Source: Mycolicibacterium sp. MU0053 (GTDB lineage Bacteria; Actinomycetota; Actinomycetes; Mycobacteriales; Mycobacteriaceae). From it: a stretch of DNA of 64,000 nt. The DNA lies in NCBI RefSeq assembly GCF_963378095.1, contig NZ_OY726397.1:2914001-2978000 (forward strand), written 5' to 3'. Every line of letters starts with the position of its first letter. The stretch's first letter is position 1. Made by a program: the position numbers and the translations under genes. Below are positions 54,042 through 64,000 of this stretch, piece after piece. The notes beneath the pieces were generated by a model. That model was not told the origin of the DNA. It made no database searches and saw nothing but the letters and a program-made list of their open reading frames with translations.

Positions 54042-55846
54042 CAGGAACCTCCGCCTCCCCCGCCCCCGCCACCGCCGCCGCCACCCCCGCCACCCCCGCC
54101 GCCGCTCGAGGACGACGACGACTGCGAGGCGGTGTAGGCACCGATCGATGAGGACAACGCGGATTCGAAACTGTCGAAATCGGGTGCGCCGGAACCCGAG
54201 GTGAAGGACACCCCGGCCCCGGTGGACTGATACCAGTCCGGCTGTGGGGCGTCGGTGCCCATCGCGTCCCGATACTTCTTGGCCCACAGTGCGGCGGCGC
54301 CGGCGGCCACCGCGAACGGCAGGTAGGCGGTGTAGAGATCCTTGCGCGCCGCGAAGTCGAACCGGGACTCGGCAGCGTCGGTCGCCAGGATGCGGTGGAA
54401 TCCCCCTGCACGCGACCACAATTCGCGACCGGCCTCGGTGCGTCGGGTGCCGACACCGGGCCGCCAGGCCGGCGCGGAGCACAGCGCGAACGCGGCGCAG
54501 GGCAATACCCACAGCGTGACCGGGAACAGCAGCCGCATCGCGGCCAGCACCAGAGCTGCCCACCCGAGCGCGTTGGCCACCCGCACCCACCATTCGGAGC
54601 GGCGCTTGACCAGCAGGCCCTCGGTCAAAGCCCAGTCCCGCGCGGCGGTGGCGACATCGGATTTCGCGGTCGAGAGCTTCTTGCCCGCCGACACCGAGCC
54701 GTTGGCCCGGAAGCGACCGTCGGCACGCTGCAGCTTGAGCGCGGTCGCCACCGATCTGCTGACCGGGTCCAGGGCCGCCCAGGACGCCGCGCGGCCGGTG
54801 TTCTCCAGCACCCACTCGTCCTTGCCGGACTGCCGGATGGTGATCAGCCCCAGTGCCGCGAGATGGAACAGCGTGGCGGTCAGGGCGTTCGAGCTCACCG
54901 ACTCGGTGCGGATGTACTCGCTCTGCACCGGTCCGAGCCCGTCCGGGGGCGCGTACTGCAACGGGAAACCCGGTGGCGTCTCGACCGTGCGGCGATACAT
55001 CCAGGTGCCGAGCACGCCCGCGACGACCGTCAGCGCCGCGATCAGCAGCACCCCCGACAGCGTGCGGCCCAACACCGGATCCCACTGCTGGGACCAGGGC
55101 ACCTCGAGCTGCGGCGGGGGCGCGATGTCCGTCCCGATGCGCACGGTGACCGGCGTGTGCGGGGCGAGGTTGTCCGCGCTGAGGTGCACAACAGAGTCGG
55201 TGACGCGCAGCTCGGTGCACGGCCCGCCGGTGCCGTGGCCCACCGTGCACTGCGCGCCCGTCACCGCCGCGGGTAGGTGCACCGTGATGTCGGCTCGTTC
55301 GATCACGTTGTTCCACGCGGGCGCGACGACGTTCCAGAAGAAGACCGCGGGCGCCGTCGGGTCGCCGGTCTGGCGGGCGAAGGTCTTGTTGGCGCCGGTC
55401 TCACCCGGATCCAGCACGCCGGCAATGCGGTAGCGGATCTCGAAGACATGTTCGCCGTAGCTCAGATACCGGTCGGGGTCGCCGATCTTGGCGACCAGGA
55501 ACCGGTCACCGTCGTCGTATTGCTCGGCGTAGGGGATCGGCTGCCCGTCCATCAGGATCGAGTCGATGCTCGGGTGCTGCCGCAGGCCCGGGTTGTTCGG
55601 GTTGGCCACATCCCAATACCGGAAGATGCCGTGTCGATTGCCCGGGAACACGCCCGTGATCCATTCGGTGGCCTCGAGGTTGCCGTCGGCGTCGACCCGG
55701 AACTCGGCGCGGTAGTCGGCGATGGTGACCGGGTCCGACCCGGCGTCGCCGCCCGAGCCGCCGTTGAAGAGTACTGGCCACAACACACCAAAGGCGATGA
55801 TCAGCAACGGAATCAGCCACCTGACCCAGCGGCCGAATCCGCCCAT
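54038..55846 (-). CDS. DUF2207 membrane protein with polyglycine tail
   Basis: Membrane protein of 602 residues. It has an N-terminal helix (about 10-28), a large external DUF2207 domain with repeated Trp/Tyr segments (TEWITGVFPGNRHGIFRYW near 59-77), a second helix near 253-275, a cytosolic part and two more helices near 425-460. The C-terminus is six serines, 19 consecutive glycines, then Ser-Trp, a typical but extreme form of the family tail. The ATG at 55846 has GAGAGGG upstream. It is coupled to lemA by a 4-base overlap. Function is unknown; a cell-envelope role is assumed. Confidence 0.87.
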   Translation of the reverse strand: MGGFGRWVRWLIPLLIIAFGVLWPVLFNGGSGGDAGSDPVTIADYRAEFRVDADGNLEATEWITGVFPGNRHGIFRYWDVANPNNPGLRQHPSIDSILMDGQPIPYAEQYDDGDRFLVAKIGDPDRYLSYGEHVFEIRYRIAGVLDPGETGANKTFARQTGDPTAPAVFFWNVVAPAWNNVIERADITVHLPAAVTGAQCTVGHGTGGPCTELRVTDSVVHLSADNLAPHTPVTVRIGTDIAPPPQLEVPWSQQWDPVLGRTLSGVLLIAALTVVAGVLGTWMYRRTVETPPGFPLQYAPPDGLGPVQSEYIRTESVSSNALTATLFHLAALGLITIRQSGKDEWVLENTGRAASWAALDPVSRSVATALKLQRADGRFRANGSVSAGKKLSTAKSDVATAARDWALTEGLLVKRRSEWWVRVANALGWAALVLAAMRLLFPVTLWVLPCAAFALCSAPAWRPGVGTRRTEAGRELWSRAGGFHRILATDAAESRFDFAARKDLYTAYLPFAVAAGAAALWAKKYRDAMGTDAPQPDWYQSTGAGVSFTSGSGAPDFDSFESALSSSIGAYTASQSSSSSSGGGGGGGGGGGGGGGGGGGSW

Positions 55847-55875
55847 GTGTCCCCGCCCTCTCGCCCGGTGGACCC

Positions 55876-57885
55876 TCAGCCTATGTGCAGCGGGTCGATC
55901 TGCACGCGAACCGGATCGTGGTCGCGTCGCGCGCTGAGCACACCGGTGGCCCGCCGCAGCGCCGACGCCAGCGCCAAACCGTGGCCCCGGCCCACCCGGG
56001 CCAGCATCCGGATCACCTCGGCGTCGGCGGCCACGCCCGCCGGCCGCCGGGCCCCCGTCGGCAGTTCCACCGGGCCCAGCACCGCCACCCCGGGGGGCAG
56101 TTCGGCCGCCGCCAGCAGCGCGGCCACCCCGTCGTGGGTGCCGTCCAGCGCCGCGATGTGCACGCTCGGCGGCAGCCCCACCTCGGTGCGCGAGTCCAGT
56201 TCGGACTCGGCGGCGCCCACCGGGTCCCAGCGCACCAGCGACTGCACGGTCGGAATGGCCGCGTCGGCGACCACCGCCACGATGCCCCCCTCCGAGTGCG
56301 GCCGGACCATGGCGGACGCGGCCAGCCAGCGCCGCAGGGTGTCCTCGGCGGCGCGCAGATCCTGGCGCCCCAGCAGCGCCCAGGCGTCCAGCAACAGCGC
56401 CGCGCCGTAGCCGTTCGGGGCGATCGGTTCGGCGCCCGGGGTCGCGACCACGACGGCCGGACCCGGACCCACCGTGCTCGCCATCGACTCCCCCGACGAT
56501 GTCACGACCGCGGTGCCCGGAAAGGCGCGCCCCAGTTCCTCGGCGGTGCGGCGCGCCCCGATGACCACCGCCCGCACCGCGTCCGAACCGCAGCGCGTGC
56601 ACCGCAGCGCCGGATCCGACCGTCCGCACCACCGACACTGGGCCGCGCCGGCGCGGTCCGGCAGCGCCAGCGGTCCCGTGCAGTGCCGGCACCGCGCCAC
56701 GGTTCGGCATTTCCCACACGCCAGCGACGGAACGTAGCCGCGGCGCGGCACCTGCACCAGCACCGGCAGCTCGGCCTGCAGCGCCGTGCGGGCCGCGCGC
56801 AGCGCCACCGAGGGCAGCCGGGCGGTGTGCGCGGCGGGGTCTCGTTCCAGCGTGAAGCCGTCGTCGTCGAGGGCGATCACCCGCGGTGCGCAGGTGCGCA
56901 GCACCTGCCGGGTGGCCACCAGGTCATGGGCCCAGCCGCTGCGCACCAGCGCGTGCGCCTCGGCGGTGCGCGCGAACCCGCCGATGACCGCCGCGCAGCG
57001 CAGTTGATGCGCGCGCAGCATCGCCACCTCGCGGGCGTGCGGGTACGGCGTGCGCGGCTCGACCAGGGTGTCGTCGCCGTCGTCCCAGACCAGCACCAGG
57101 CCCAGGTCGGCCACCGGCGCGAAAACCGCGCTGCGGGTGCCGATCACCACGGTTGCCGTCCCGCGCAGCACCGACAGCCAGCGGCGGTACCGGGCCGACG
57201 GTCCCAGCCCGGCCGACAGCGCGACCACCGGTGTGGTGTTCCCGGTGGCCCCCAGCCTGGTGACGGTGCTGGCGTAGAGGGCGTCGACGGCACGCTGATC
57301 GGGTACCACCGCGAGCACGCCGCGACCGCCGCTGACCGCGGCGGCCACCATGTCGGCCAGCCGGTCGGCCCAGGACTCCCCCGGCAGCGCCTGCCAGACC
57401 GCGCGCACCGCGCGCGCCTCGGCCAGCGCGGCCAGGAACCGGTCGCCGCCCCGGTAGCGACCCCAACTCTGCGGATCCGCTGGGGCGATCTCCAACGCCG
57501 TTGGCGGCTTGGGGGTTTCGCGTTCGACCTTGGCGTGCCGGGGAGGGATGGCGAGCCGCAGCACGTCGGCGCGGGTGCCGGCGTAGCGCGCGGCCACCGC
57601 GTCGGCCAGCCGTCGCACCTCCGGTGTCAGCACCCGCTCCGGGGACACCACGCGATCCAGCCAGCCGAGTTGACCGACGTGGTCGGTGTCCGAGCGCCGC
57701 TCCAGGACGAAGGCGTCGATGAGGCGACCGTGGAAGCGCACCCGGACCCGGACCCCGGGCTGCGCGTCATCGGACTGCTCGGCGCTCACCAGATAGTCGA
57801 ATTCGCGGTCCAGATGCGGGACGGTGAGCATCGGCAGCACCCGCGCGATGGGCTCGTGCTCGGCCGCCGTGCGGGTCGCGGTCAC
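55876..57885 (-). CDS. priA: Replication restart protein PriA, helicase motifs lost
   Basis: PriA-like protein of 669 residues. The N-terminal DNA-binding domain is present ([19 protein letters not shown] near 15-33), and the zinc-binding cysteines are intact: [13 protein letters not shown] near 408 and [16 protein letters not shown] near 435-450. The ATPase core is degenerate: no GxGKT Walker A is seen where GSGKTEVY would be expected, and the DEEH box reads VWDDGDD. It should therefore not unwind DNA; this loss is known for mycobacterial PriA. The GTG at 57885 overlaps the YhhN stop. It matches Rv1402. Confidence 0.92.
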   Translation of the reverse strand: MTATRTAAEHEPIARVLPMLTVPHLDREFDYLVSAEQSDDAQPGVRVRVRFHGRLIDAFVLERRSDTDHVGQLGWLDRVVSPERVLTPEVRRLADAVAARYAGTRADVLRLAIPPRHAKVERETPKPPTALEIAPADPQSWGRYRGGDRFLAALAEARAVRAVWQALPGESWADRLADMVAAAVSGGRGVLAVVPDQRAVDALYASTVTRLGATGNTTPVVALSAGLGPSARYRRWLSVLRGTATVVIGTRSAVFAPVADLGLVLVWDDGDDTLVEPRTPYPHAREVAMLRAHQLRCAAVIGGFARTAEAHALVRSGWAHDLVATRQVLRTCAPRVIALDDDGFTLERDPAAHTARLPSVALRAARTALQAELPVLVQVPRRGYVPSLACGKCRTVARCRHCTGPLALPDRAGAAQCRWCGRSDPALRCTRCGSDAVRAVVIGARRTAEELGRAFPGTAVVTSSGESMASTVGPGPAVVVATPGAEPIAPNGYGAALLLDAWALLGRQDLRAAEDTLRRWLAASAMVRPHSEGGIVAVVADAAIPTVQSLVRWDPVGAAESELDSRTEVGLPPSVHIAALDGTHDGVAALLAAAELPPGVAVLGPVELPTGARRPAGVAADAEVIRMLARVGRGHGLALASALRRATGVLSARRDHDPVRVQIDPLHIG

Positions 57886-58616
57886 TGCGGCAGCGGCGCG
57901 GACCGGGCATCCGCCGGGCAGCGGCCGAAGAAGAAGCCCGCTGTGATCAGCACCTGCGACAGCCCGTAGGCCCACCAGATCGCCACCGCGAGAAGCTGAT
58001 CGTGCCGAATGAACTCGCTGATCCCGATCATCGAATCCGACACCGCGAAGCTCACCGCGCCCAGCGCGGTCCACGGGGTGGACAGGCGCGCCAGCAGGGC
58101 CGCGCACACCATCGCCCCGAGCACCGCGATGTACACCGTGACCGGCACGGTCAACCCGTCGGCGACCAGCTGCGGCCAGAACCAGACCAGCAGCGCCGCG
58201 CAGGCGGCCACCACCACGGCGGCGGCGGCCGCACGCCGCGGCGACGCCTCGACCAGCGGGAGCAGGGCGCCCAGGAAGCACAGGTGCGCGATCAGGAAAG
58301 CGCCGAGGCCGCCGACGAACGACGGTTCCCACCACGGCATCGCCAACAGCAGGTCGCCGAGCGCGGAGAACACCAGCGCCCCGAGCAGCCAGCGGCGTTC
58401 CCGCAGCACCGGATGACAGGCCGCGGCCGCGGCCAGCAGCAGCGCCATCGCCGCCTTGACGACGGGTTGACCGGCGAACTGGCCGGTCAGGTCGGCGCCG
58501 GCGGGCAGGCGCAGGGCCGTGACGAGCAGGAAAACTCCGTAGCCGGCGCCCACGATCGCGCCCGCCAACCACAGCCGGGTTTGGAGCACCGGTGTTGCCC
58601 AGGATGCGGATACCAC
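57882..58616 (-). CDS. YhhN/TMEM86 family membrane protein
   Basis: Polytopic protein of 244 residues with about eight helices, of the YhhN family that includes animal lysoplasmalogenases. The acidic segment [11 protein letters not shown] near residue 98 and the later [14 protein letters not shown] near 195 carry the conserved Asp residues thought to be catalytic. The GTG at 58616 is six bases from TACCGT, so the message is probably leaderless; it is divergent from the esterase by only 39 bases. Coupled to priA by a 4-base overlap. It occupies the position of Rv1401. Confidence 0.82.
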   Translation of the reverse strand: MVSASWATPVLQTRLWLAGAIVGAGYGVFLLVTALRLPAGADLTGQFAGQPVVKAAMALLLAAAAACHPVLRERRWLLGALVFSALGDLLLAMPWWEPSFVGGLGAFLIAHLCFLGALLPLVEASPRRAAAAAVVVAACAALLVWFWPQLVADGLTVPVTVYIAVLGAMVCAALLARLSTPWTALGAVSFAVSDSMIGISEFIRHDQLLAVAIWWAYGLSQVLITAGFFFGRCPADARSAPLPQ

Positions 58617-58628
58617 TCTGCGACGGTA
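58614..58628 (-). promoter_or_regulatory. Leaderless promoter of YhhN gene
   Basis: TACCGT (58623-58628), six bases, then GTG on the minus strand; its -10 box is 15 bases from that of the divergent esterase. Confidence 0.6.
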
Positions 58629-58643
58629 GCCGACCGGTATCGA

Positions 58644-58658
58644 TAGGTTGATCCGATG
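58644..58658 (+). promoter_or_regulatory. Leaderless promoter of the esterase gene
   Basis: TAGGTT (58644-58649), six bases, then ATG. Its -35 region overlaps the -10 box of the divergent YhhN promoter. Confidence 0.6.
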
Positions 58659-59591
58659 GTGAGCATCGACCCGATCCTGCAACAGATCCTCGAGGCCGTG
58701 CCGTTCCGGCTCTCCCCGGACGACGGGCCGGCGGCCGCCCGCAAGGCGCTCCGCGATCTGCCGCGGCCCCCGCTGCACCCCGAGGTGCGCGCCGAGGACC
58801 GCGCGGTGGACAGCCCGGCCGGGCCGATCCCGATCCGGATCTACTGGCCGCCCGGACATTCCGGGCCGGCGCCGGTGGTGCTGTTCGTCCATGGCGGTGG
58901 CTTCGCGGCCGGCGACCTCGAGACGCACGACGGCACCGCCCGCCAGCACGCGGTCGGCGCCGACGCCGTCGTCGTCGCGGTCGACTACCGGCTGGCGCCC
59001 GAGCACCCGTACCCGGCAGCTGTCGACGACGTGTGGGTCGTGCTGCGCTGGATCGCGGCCCACGCCGCCGAGTTCGGTGGCGATCCGCGCCGCCTGGCGG
59101 TCGCCGGCGACTCCGCGGGCGGCAACCTGGCCGCGGTGCTGGCACAGTTGGCCCGCGACGCCGGCGCCCCGCAATTGCGGTTCCAGCTGCTGTGGTACCC
59201 CGCGATCACTTGGGACACCTCGCTGGCGTCCTATACCGAGAACGCCGCGGCCCCGATCCTGGATCTGGCCGCGATCACCGCGTTCAGCGACTGGTACGCC
59301 CCGGATCTGGCCCGCACGGATCCGGCGGGGCTGCCCGCCACGCTGGCGCCCAGCCGGGCCGAGAGCCTGGCCGGGTTACCGCCGGCGCACATCGCGGTGG
59401 CCGGCCACGACCCGCTGCGCGACGACGGGGTGGTCTACGGCGAGTTGCTGTCGCAGGCCGGCGTGGCCGTTACCGTCGACCACGCCGAATCGCTGATCCA
59501 CGGCTATCTGGGCTACGCCGGGTTCGCCCCGGCCGCGACCGAGGCACTCGATCGCGGATTGGCCGCCCTGAGGTCGGCGCTGCACGCCTAG
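58656..59591 (+). CDS. Alpha/beta hydrolase, HSL-type carboxylesterase
   Basis: Cytosolic esterase of 311 residues of the hormone-sensitive lipase family. The oxyanion motif HGGG is in [11 protein letters not shown] near residues 77-87, the nucleophile serine in [10 protein letters not shown] near 151-160, the acid in HDPLRDDG near 250, and the catalytic His in LIHGYLGY near 280. It resembles the M. tuberculosis pair Rv1399c (NlhH) and Rv1400c, and the locus agrees, but which of the two it represents is not clear, so no symbol is given. The substrate is likely a short-chain ester. Confidence 0.93.
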   Translation: MVSIDPILQQILEAVPFRLSPDDGPAAARKALRDLPRPPLHPEVRAEDRAVDSPAGPIPIRIYWPPGHSGPAPVVLFVHGGGFAAGDLETHDGTARQHAVGADAVVVAVDYRLAPEHPYPAAVDDVWVVLRWIAAHAAEFGGDPRRLAVAGDSAGGNLAAVLAQLARDAGAPQLRFQLLWYPAITWDTSLASYTENAAAPILDLAAITAFSDWYAPDLARTDPAGLPATLAPSRAESLAGLPPAHIAVAGHDPLRDDGVVYGELLSQAGVAVTVDHAESLIHGYLGYAGFAPAATEALDRGLAALRSALHA

Positions 59592-59604
59592 AGTCGGGGC
59601 CATG
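59589..59604 (+). promoter_or_regulatory. Candidate leaderless promoter of the monooxygenase gene
   Basis: TAGAGT, seven bases, then ATG. The first three bases are the stop codon of the esterase gene. Confidence 0.45.
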
Positions 59605-61082
59605 GGTCAGCACCGTCCCGACCACCACACGTTGATCATCGGCGCCGGGTTCTCCGGGATCGGCGCCGCGATCCGGCTGGATCAGGCCGGCCTGGGCGAC
59701 TACCTGATCGTCGAGGCCGGCCCCGAGGTCGGCGGGACCTGGCACTGGAACACCTACCCGGGCATCGGCGTGGACATCCCGTCGTTCTCCTATCAGTTCT
59801 CCTTCGAGCAGAGCCCGGACTGGACGCGCACCTACGCGCCGGGCGCCGAACTCAAGAGTTACGCCGAGCGGTGCGTGGCCAAGTACGGCATCGGCGACCG
59901 CATCCGGTTCCACACCACGGTCACCGGCGCGGCCTTCGACGAGGCCCGCGACCAGTGGCGGGTGAGCACCGAGGGCGGCGAGGTCACCGCGCGCTACCTG
60001 ATCAACGCCGCCGGTGTGCTCAACGAACCCAAGCTGCCCGACATCGACGGGGTGGCCGGCTTCGTCGGTCCCACCCTGCACACCGCGCGGTGGGATCACG
60101 ACGTCGACCTGGCCGGCAAGCGGGTCGGAATCATCGGCACCGGCGCCTCGGCGGTTCAGGTGATTCCCGAGATAGCGCCGATTGTCAAGGCGCTCAAGGT
60201 GTTCCAGCGCACCCCGATCTGGTGTTTCCCCAAGGCGGACGTCGCGCTGCCCAGGGCGGCGCGGCTGGCGATGCGGGTGCCCGGCGGCAAGTTGATGGGC
60301 CGTCTGCTCAGCCAGGCCTTCGTCGAGGTGACCTTCCCGCTGTCGGCGCAGTACTACACGCTGCTGCCGTTCGGCAGGCGAGCCGAGGCCGCCGCCCGCG
60401 CCTATCTGCGCACCCAGGTGCACGATCCGGTGTTGCGCGACAAGCTCACCCCCCGGTACGCGGTGGGCTGCAAGCGACCCGGTTTCCACAACAGCTATCT
60501 GTCGACGTTCAACCGCGACAACGTGGAGCTGGTGACCGAGCCGCTCGAGAAGATCACCGAGGCGGGGATCGTCACCAGCGACGGCGCCGGCCACGACCTC
60601 GAGGTGCTGATCCTGGCGACCGGGTTCAAGGTGATGGACGTCGACTCGGCCTCGTTCGCGCTGACCGGCACCGGGGGCGTCACGCTCGCGCAATTCTGGA
60701 GCGCGAACCGGATGCAGGCCTATGAGGGTGTCAGCGTCCCGGGCTTCCCCAACTTCTTCTGCGTCTGCGGGCCCTCCGGCTACGTCGGATCCTCGTTCTT
60801 CGCGCTCATCGAGGCCCAGACCCGACACATCGTGCGCTGCCTGCGGCGCGCGCGGGACGACGGCGCCACCCGCGTCGAGGTGCGCACCGCCGCCAATGCC
60901 CGCTACTTCGCCGAGATGATGCGCAAACGGCACCGGCAGATCTTCTGGCAGGACAGCTGCGCGCAGGCCAACAGCTACTACTTCGACCGCAACGGCGACG
61001 TGCCGCTGCGGCCGGCGACGACGTTGGAGGCCGATCTGCGTAGTCGCCGATTCGACCTCGACGACTACGCCTTCACCGCCGG

Positions 61083-61086
<4 letters not shown>
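59602..61086 (+). CDS. Flavin-containing (Baeyer-Villiger type) monooxygenase
   Basis: FAD/NADPH monooxygenase of 494 residues. The first Rossmann motif is [12 protein letters not shown] near residues 12-23 (FAD). The BVMO fingerprint [12 protein letters not shown] is near 154-165, followed by the second Rossmann [10 protein letters not shown] near 178-187 (NADPH). No signal peptide is seen. It oxidises ketones or related carbonyls in this family; the substrate is unknown. It overlaps the convergent metK by 4 bases. The position corresponds to Rv1393c. Confidence 0.92.
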
Positions 61087-62294
<1,208 letters not shown>

Positions 62295-62392
62295 GTTTTC
62301 ATCCTTCCGGGCCTGCGCCCCTGTTGTCCCGCGGTCAGTTAGTTCATCGAACCTTATCGCGCCCGCGACGCAACACTTCCGTGCACGCTGAG

Positions 62393-62414
62393 CGGGATCG
62401 ACAACGTCGTCCCG
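62393..62414 (-). terminator. Hairpin after coaBC
   Basis: CGGGA-t-CGAC, loop AAC, GTCG-TCCCG gives a 9-bp stem with one bulge, 7 bases after the coaBC stop and before the metK promoter. There is no T-tract, which is usual for mycobacterial terminators. Confidence 0.5.
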
Positions 62415-62421
62415 GGTGGCG

Positions 62422-63657
62422 CTACCGGTCCCCGACCAACGCCGCGATCGAGTCCACGATACGACTCGCCATCAACGTCTTCGACCCATGCTCCAACGCC
62501 AACTCGGTGCCGTCGGCGGCCAGCAACCAGCCGTCATTGCTGTCCACCTCGAACGCGCGACCATCGCCGACCGCGTTGACCACCAACAGGTCGCAGCCCT
62601 TGCGCTGCAGTTTCGCGCGGGCGTGGAACAACACGTCGCCGTCGTCGTCGCCGGTTTCGGCAGCAAACCCGACGATCGCGCGCATGTTCGGCAGTTGGCC
62701 GTCGGCGCGGGCCCGCACGGCCGCGGCCAGCACGTCGTCGTTGCGGATCAGATCGATCGAGCTGGGCTCCGAGGCGCCCTTCTTGATCTTGGCGGTCGAC
62801 ACCGTGGCGGGCCGGAAATCGGCGACCGCGGCCGCCATCACCAGCACGTTGGCGTCGGGCGAGTGTTTGGAGACCGCGTCGCGCAGTTGGGCGGCCGAGC
62901 CGATGTGGACCACGTCCACGCCGGCGGGATCGGCCAGGCCGGCGGTGTTGCCGGCGATCAGGGTGACCTCGGCGCCGCGCTGCGCGGCCACCCGCGCCAC
63001 CGCGTACCCCTGCTTGCCGGAGGACCGGTTCCCGATGAATCGGACCGGGTCGATGGGCTCCCGGGTGCCGCCCGCGGTCACCAGGATGCGAGTACCGGCC
63101 AGATCGTGGGGCAGCGCGTCGCCGCGCGCGAGCAACAGCTCCGCGAAGGCGGTGATCTCCTCGGGTTCGGGCAGCCGACCGGGGCCGGTGTCGGTGCCCG
63201 TGAGACGCCCGGAGGCCGGCTCCAGCACCACGGCGCCGCGCCGGCGCAGCACCGCGACATTCTCGACGGTGGCCGGGTGCTGCCACATCTCGGTGTGCAT
63301 CGCCGGCGCGAACAAGACCGGACAGCGCACGGTCAGCAGCGTCGCGGTCAGCAGGTCATCGGCCCGCCCGGCGACGGCGCGCGCGAGCAGGTCGGCGGTG
63401 GCCGGCGCGACCACGATCAGGTCGGCGTGCTGGCCGATCCGCACGTGCGGGACCTCGGGCACGTTCTCGAAGACGCCGGTGTGGACCGGCTGGCCCGACA
63501 GCGCCTCGAAGGTCGCGGCGCCGACGAACTGCAACGCGGATTCGGTCGGAACTACCCGCACCTGGTGGCCGGCCTCGGACAGTTGCCGGACCACCGAACA
63601 GGCCTTATAAGCCGCAATGCCGCCGGATACCCCGACGACGATCTGTTTGGCAGCCAT
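62422..63657 (-). CDS. coaBC: Coenzyme A biosynthesis bifunctional protein CoaBC (Dfp)
   Basis: Flavoprotein of 411 residues with two activities. The N-terminal CoaC (phosphopantothenoylcysteine decarboxylase) half starts [11 protein letters not shown] near residue 9 and has [11 protein letters not shown] near 117. The C-terminal CoaB ligase half has [20 protein letters not shown] near 192-211 and the nucleotide segment [10 protein letters not shown] near 275. The ATG at 63657 follows GGGAGAG. It lies 47 bases after rpoZ and matches Rv1391. Confidence 0.96.
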   Translation of the reverse strand: MAAKQIVVGVSGGIAAYKACSVVRQLSEAGHQVRVVPTESALQFVGAATFEALSGQPVHTGVFENVPEVPHVRIGQHADLIVVAPATADLLARAVAGRADDLLTATLLTVRCPVLFAPAMHTEMWQHPATVENVAVLRRRGAVVLEPASGRLTGTDTGPGRLPEPEEITAFAELLLARGDALPHDLAGTRILVTAGGTREPIDPVRFIGNRSSGKQGYAVARVAAQRGAEVTLIAGNTAGLADPAGVDVVHIGSAAQLRDAVSKHSPDANVLVMAAAVADFRPATVSTAKIKKGASEPSSIDLIRNDDVLAAAVRARADGQLPNMRAIVGFAAETGDDDGDVLFHARAKLQRKGCDLLVVNAVGDGRAFEVDSNDGWLLAADGTELALEHGSKTLMASRIVDSIAALVGDR

Positions 63658-63704
63658 CAGGGTCGCTCTCCCTCGGGGAAGCCCATCGCCGCGCTTCCGG
63701 CTCG

Positions 63705-64000
<296 letters not shown>

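Noticed and set aside
54040-54137. Proline-rich frame on the plus strand
   Set aside because: It is the complement of the glycine tail of the DUF2207 protein.
62295-62421. Possible SAM riboswitch before metK
   Set aside because: No multi-helix structure is seen; the region has a ribosome site near metK and a terminator-like hairpin near coaBC.

Overview
The window is GC-rich, densely packed chromosomal DNA from a mycobacterium. From 1 to 64000 its gene order follows the M. tuberculosis block around Rv1473 back to Rv1390: echA12-trxB1, suf operon, mptB-ABC-ctaA, ctaB, tkt-tal-zwf-opcA-pgl, secG-tpi-pgk-gap, whiA-yvcK-rapZ-uvrC, rib genes with lprG-P55, fmt-rsmB-rpe, priA, metK-coaBC-rpoZ. It differs from M. 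tuberculosis in ways that suggest a non-tuberculous, probably fast-growing (Mycolicibacterium-like) species: a ppc gene and a lutABC operon are present, SufB has no intein, a P450/ferredoxin/TetR block replaces the ctpD-fadE15 region, and no PE/PPE genes or insertion sequences are seen. The species cannot be named from this window. M. tuberculosis locus names and family facts come from memory, not from a search.

Layout: 1-2067 holds an ABC-F ATPase (cut by the window edge), a crotonase and a thioredoxin. 2250-5353 is a variable block: P450, 3Fe-4S ferredoxin, TetR and a second P450 that has lost its first ~90 codons. 5368-11635 is the Fe-S assembly operon sufR-B-D-C-S-U-T on the minus strand. 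11784-19003 carries mannosyltransferase MptB, an ABC exporter, the two heme A enzymes ctaA and ctaB, an ATP-grasp protein and a quinone reductase. 19206-25668 is the pentose-phosphate operon. 25672-32120 is an accessory stretch: lutABC, a coiled-coil protein, a sulfotransferase, a DUF1214 protein and a TetR. 32152-38351 holds central carbon genes (ppc, tpiA, pgk, gap) plus secG. 38456-43444 is uvrC-rapZ-yvcK-whiA. 43489-51172 is riboflavin synthesis interleaved with lprG-P55 and a PfpI-like protein. 51177-58616 holds rsmB, fmt, a LemA/DUF2207 membrane pair, priA and a YhhN protein. 58656-64000 holds an esterase, a flavin monooxygenase, metK, coaBC and the 3' part of rpoZ.

Most genes lie in operons with 4-nt ATGA/GTGA overlaps. 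No gene-free stretch exceeds about 200 bases, and no tRNA, rRNA, CRISPR array or mobile element was seen. The most informative non-coding signals are: an exact SufR-type dyad at the start of sufR; TACTAC-type dyads before both heme A genes; a repeated TANNNT-N6/7-RTG arrangement indicating leaderless transcripts; and two predicted leaderless mini-ORFs of 3-4 codons whose stop codons overlap the start of the following gene.
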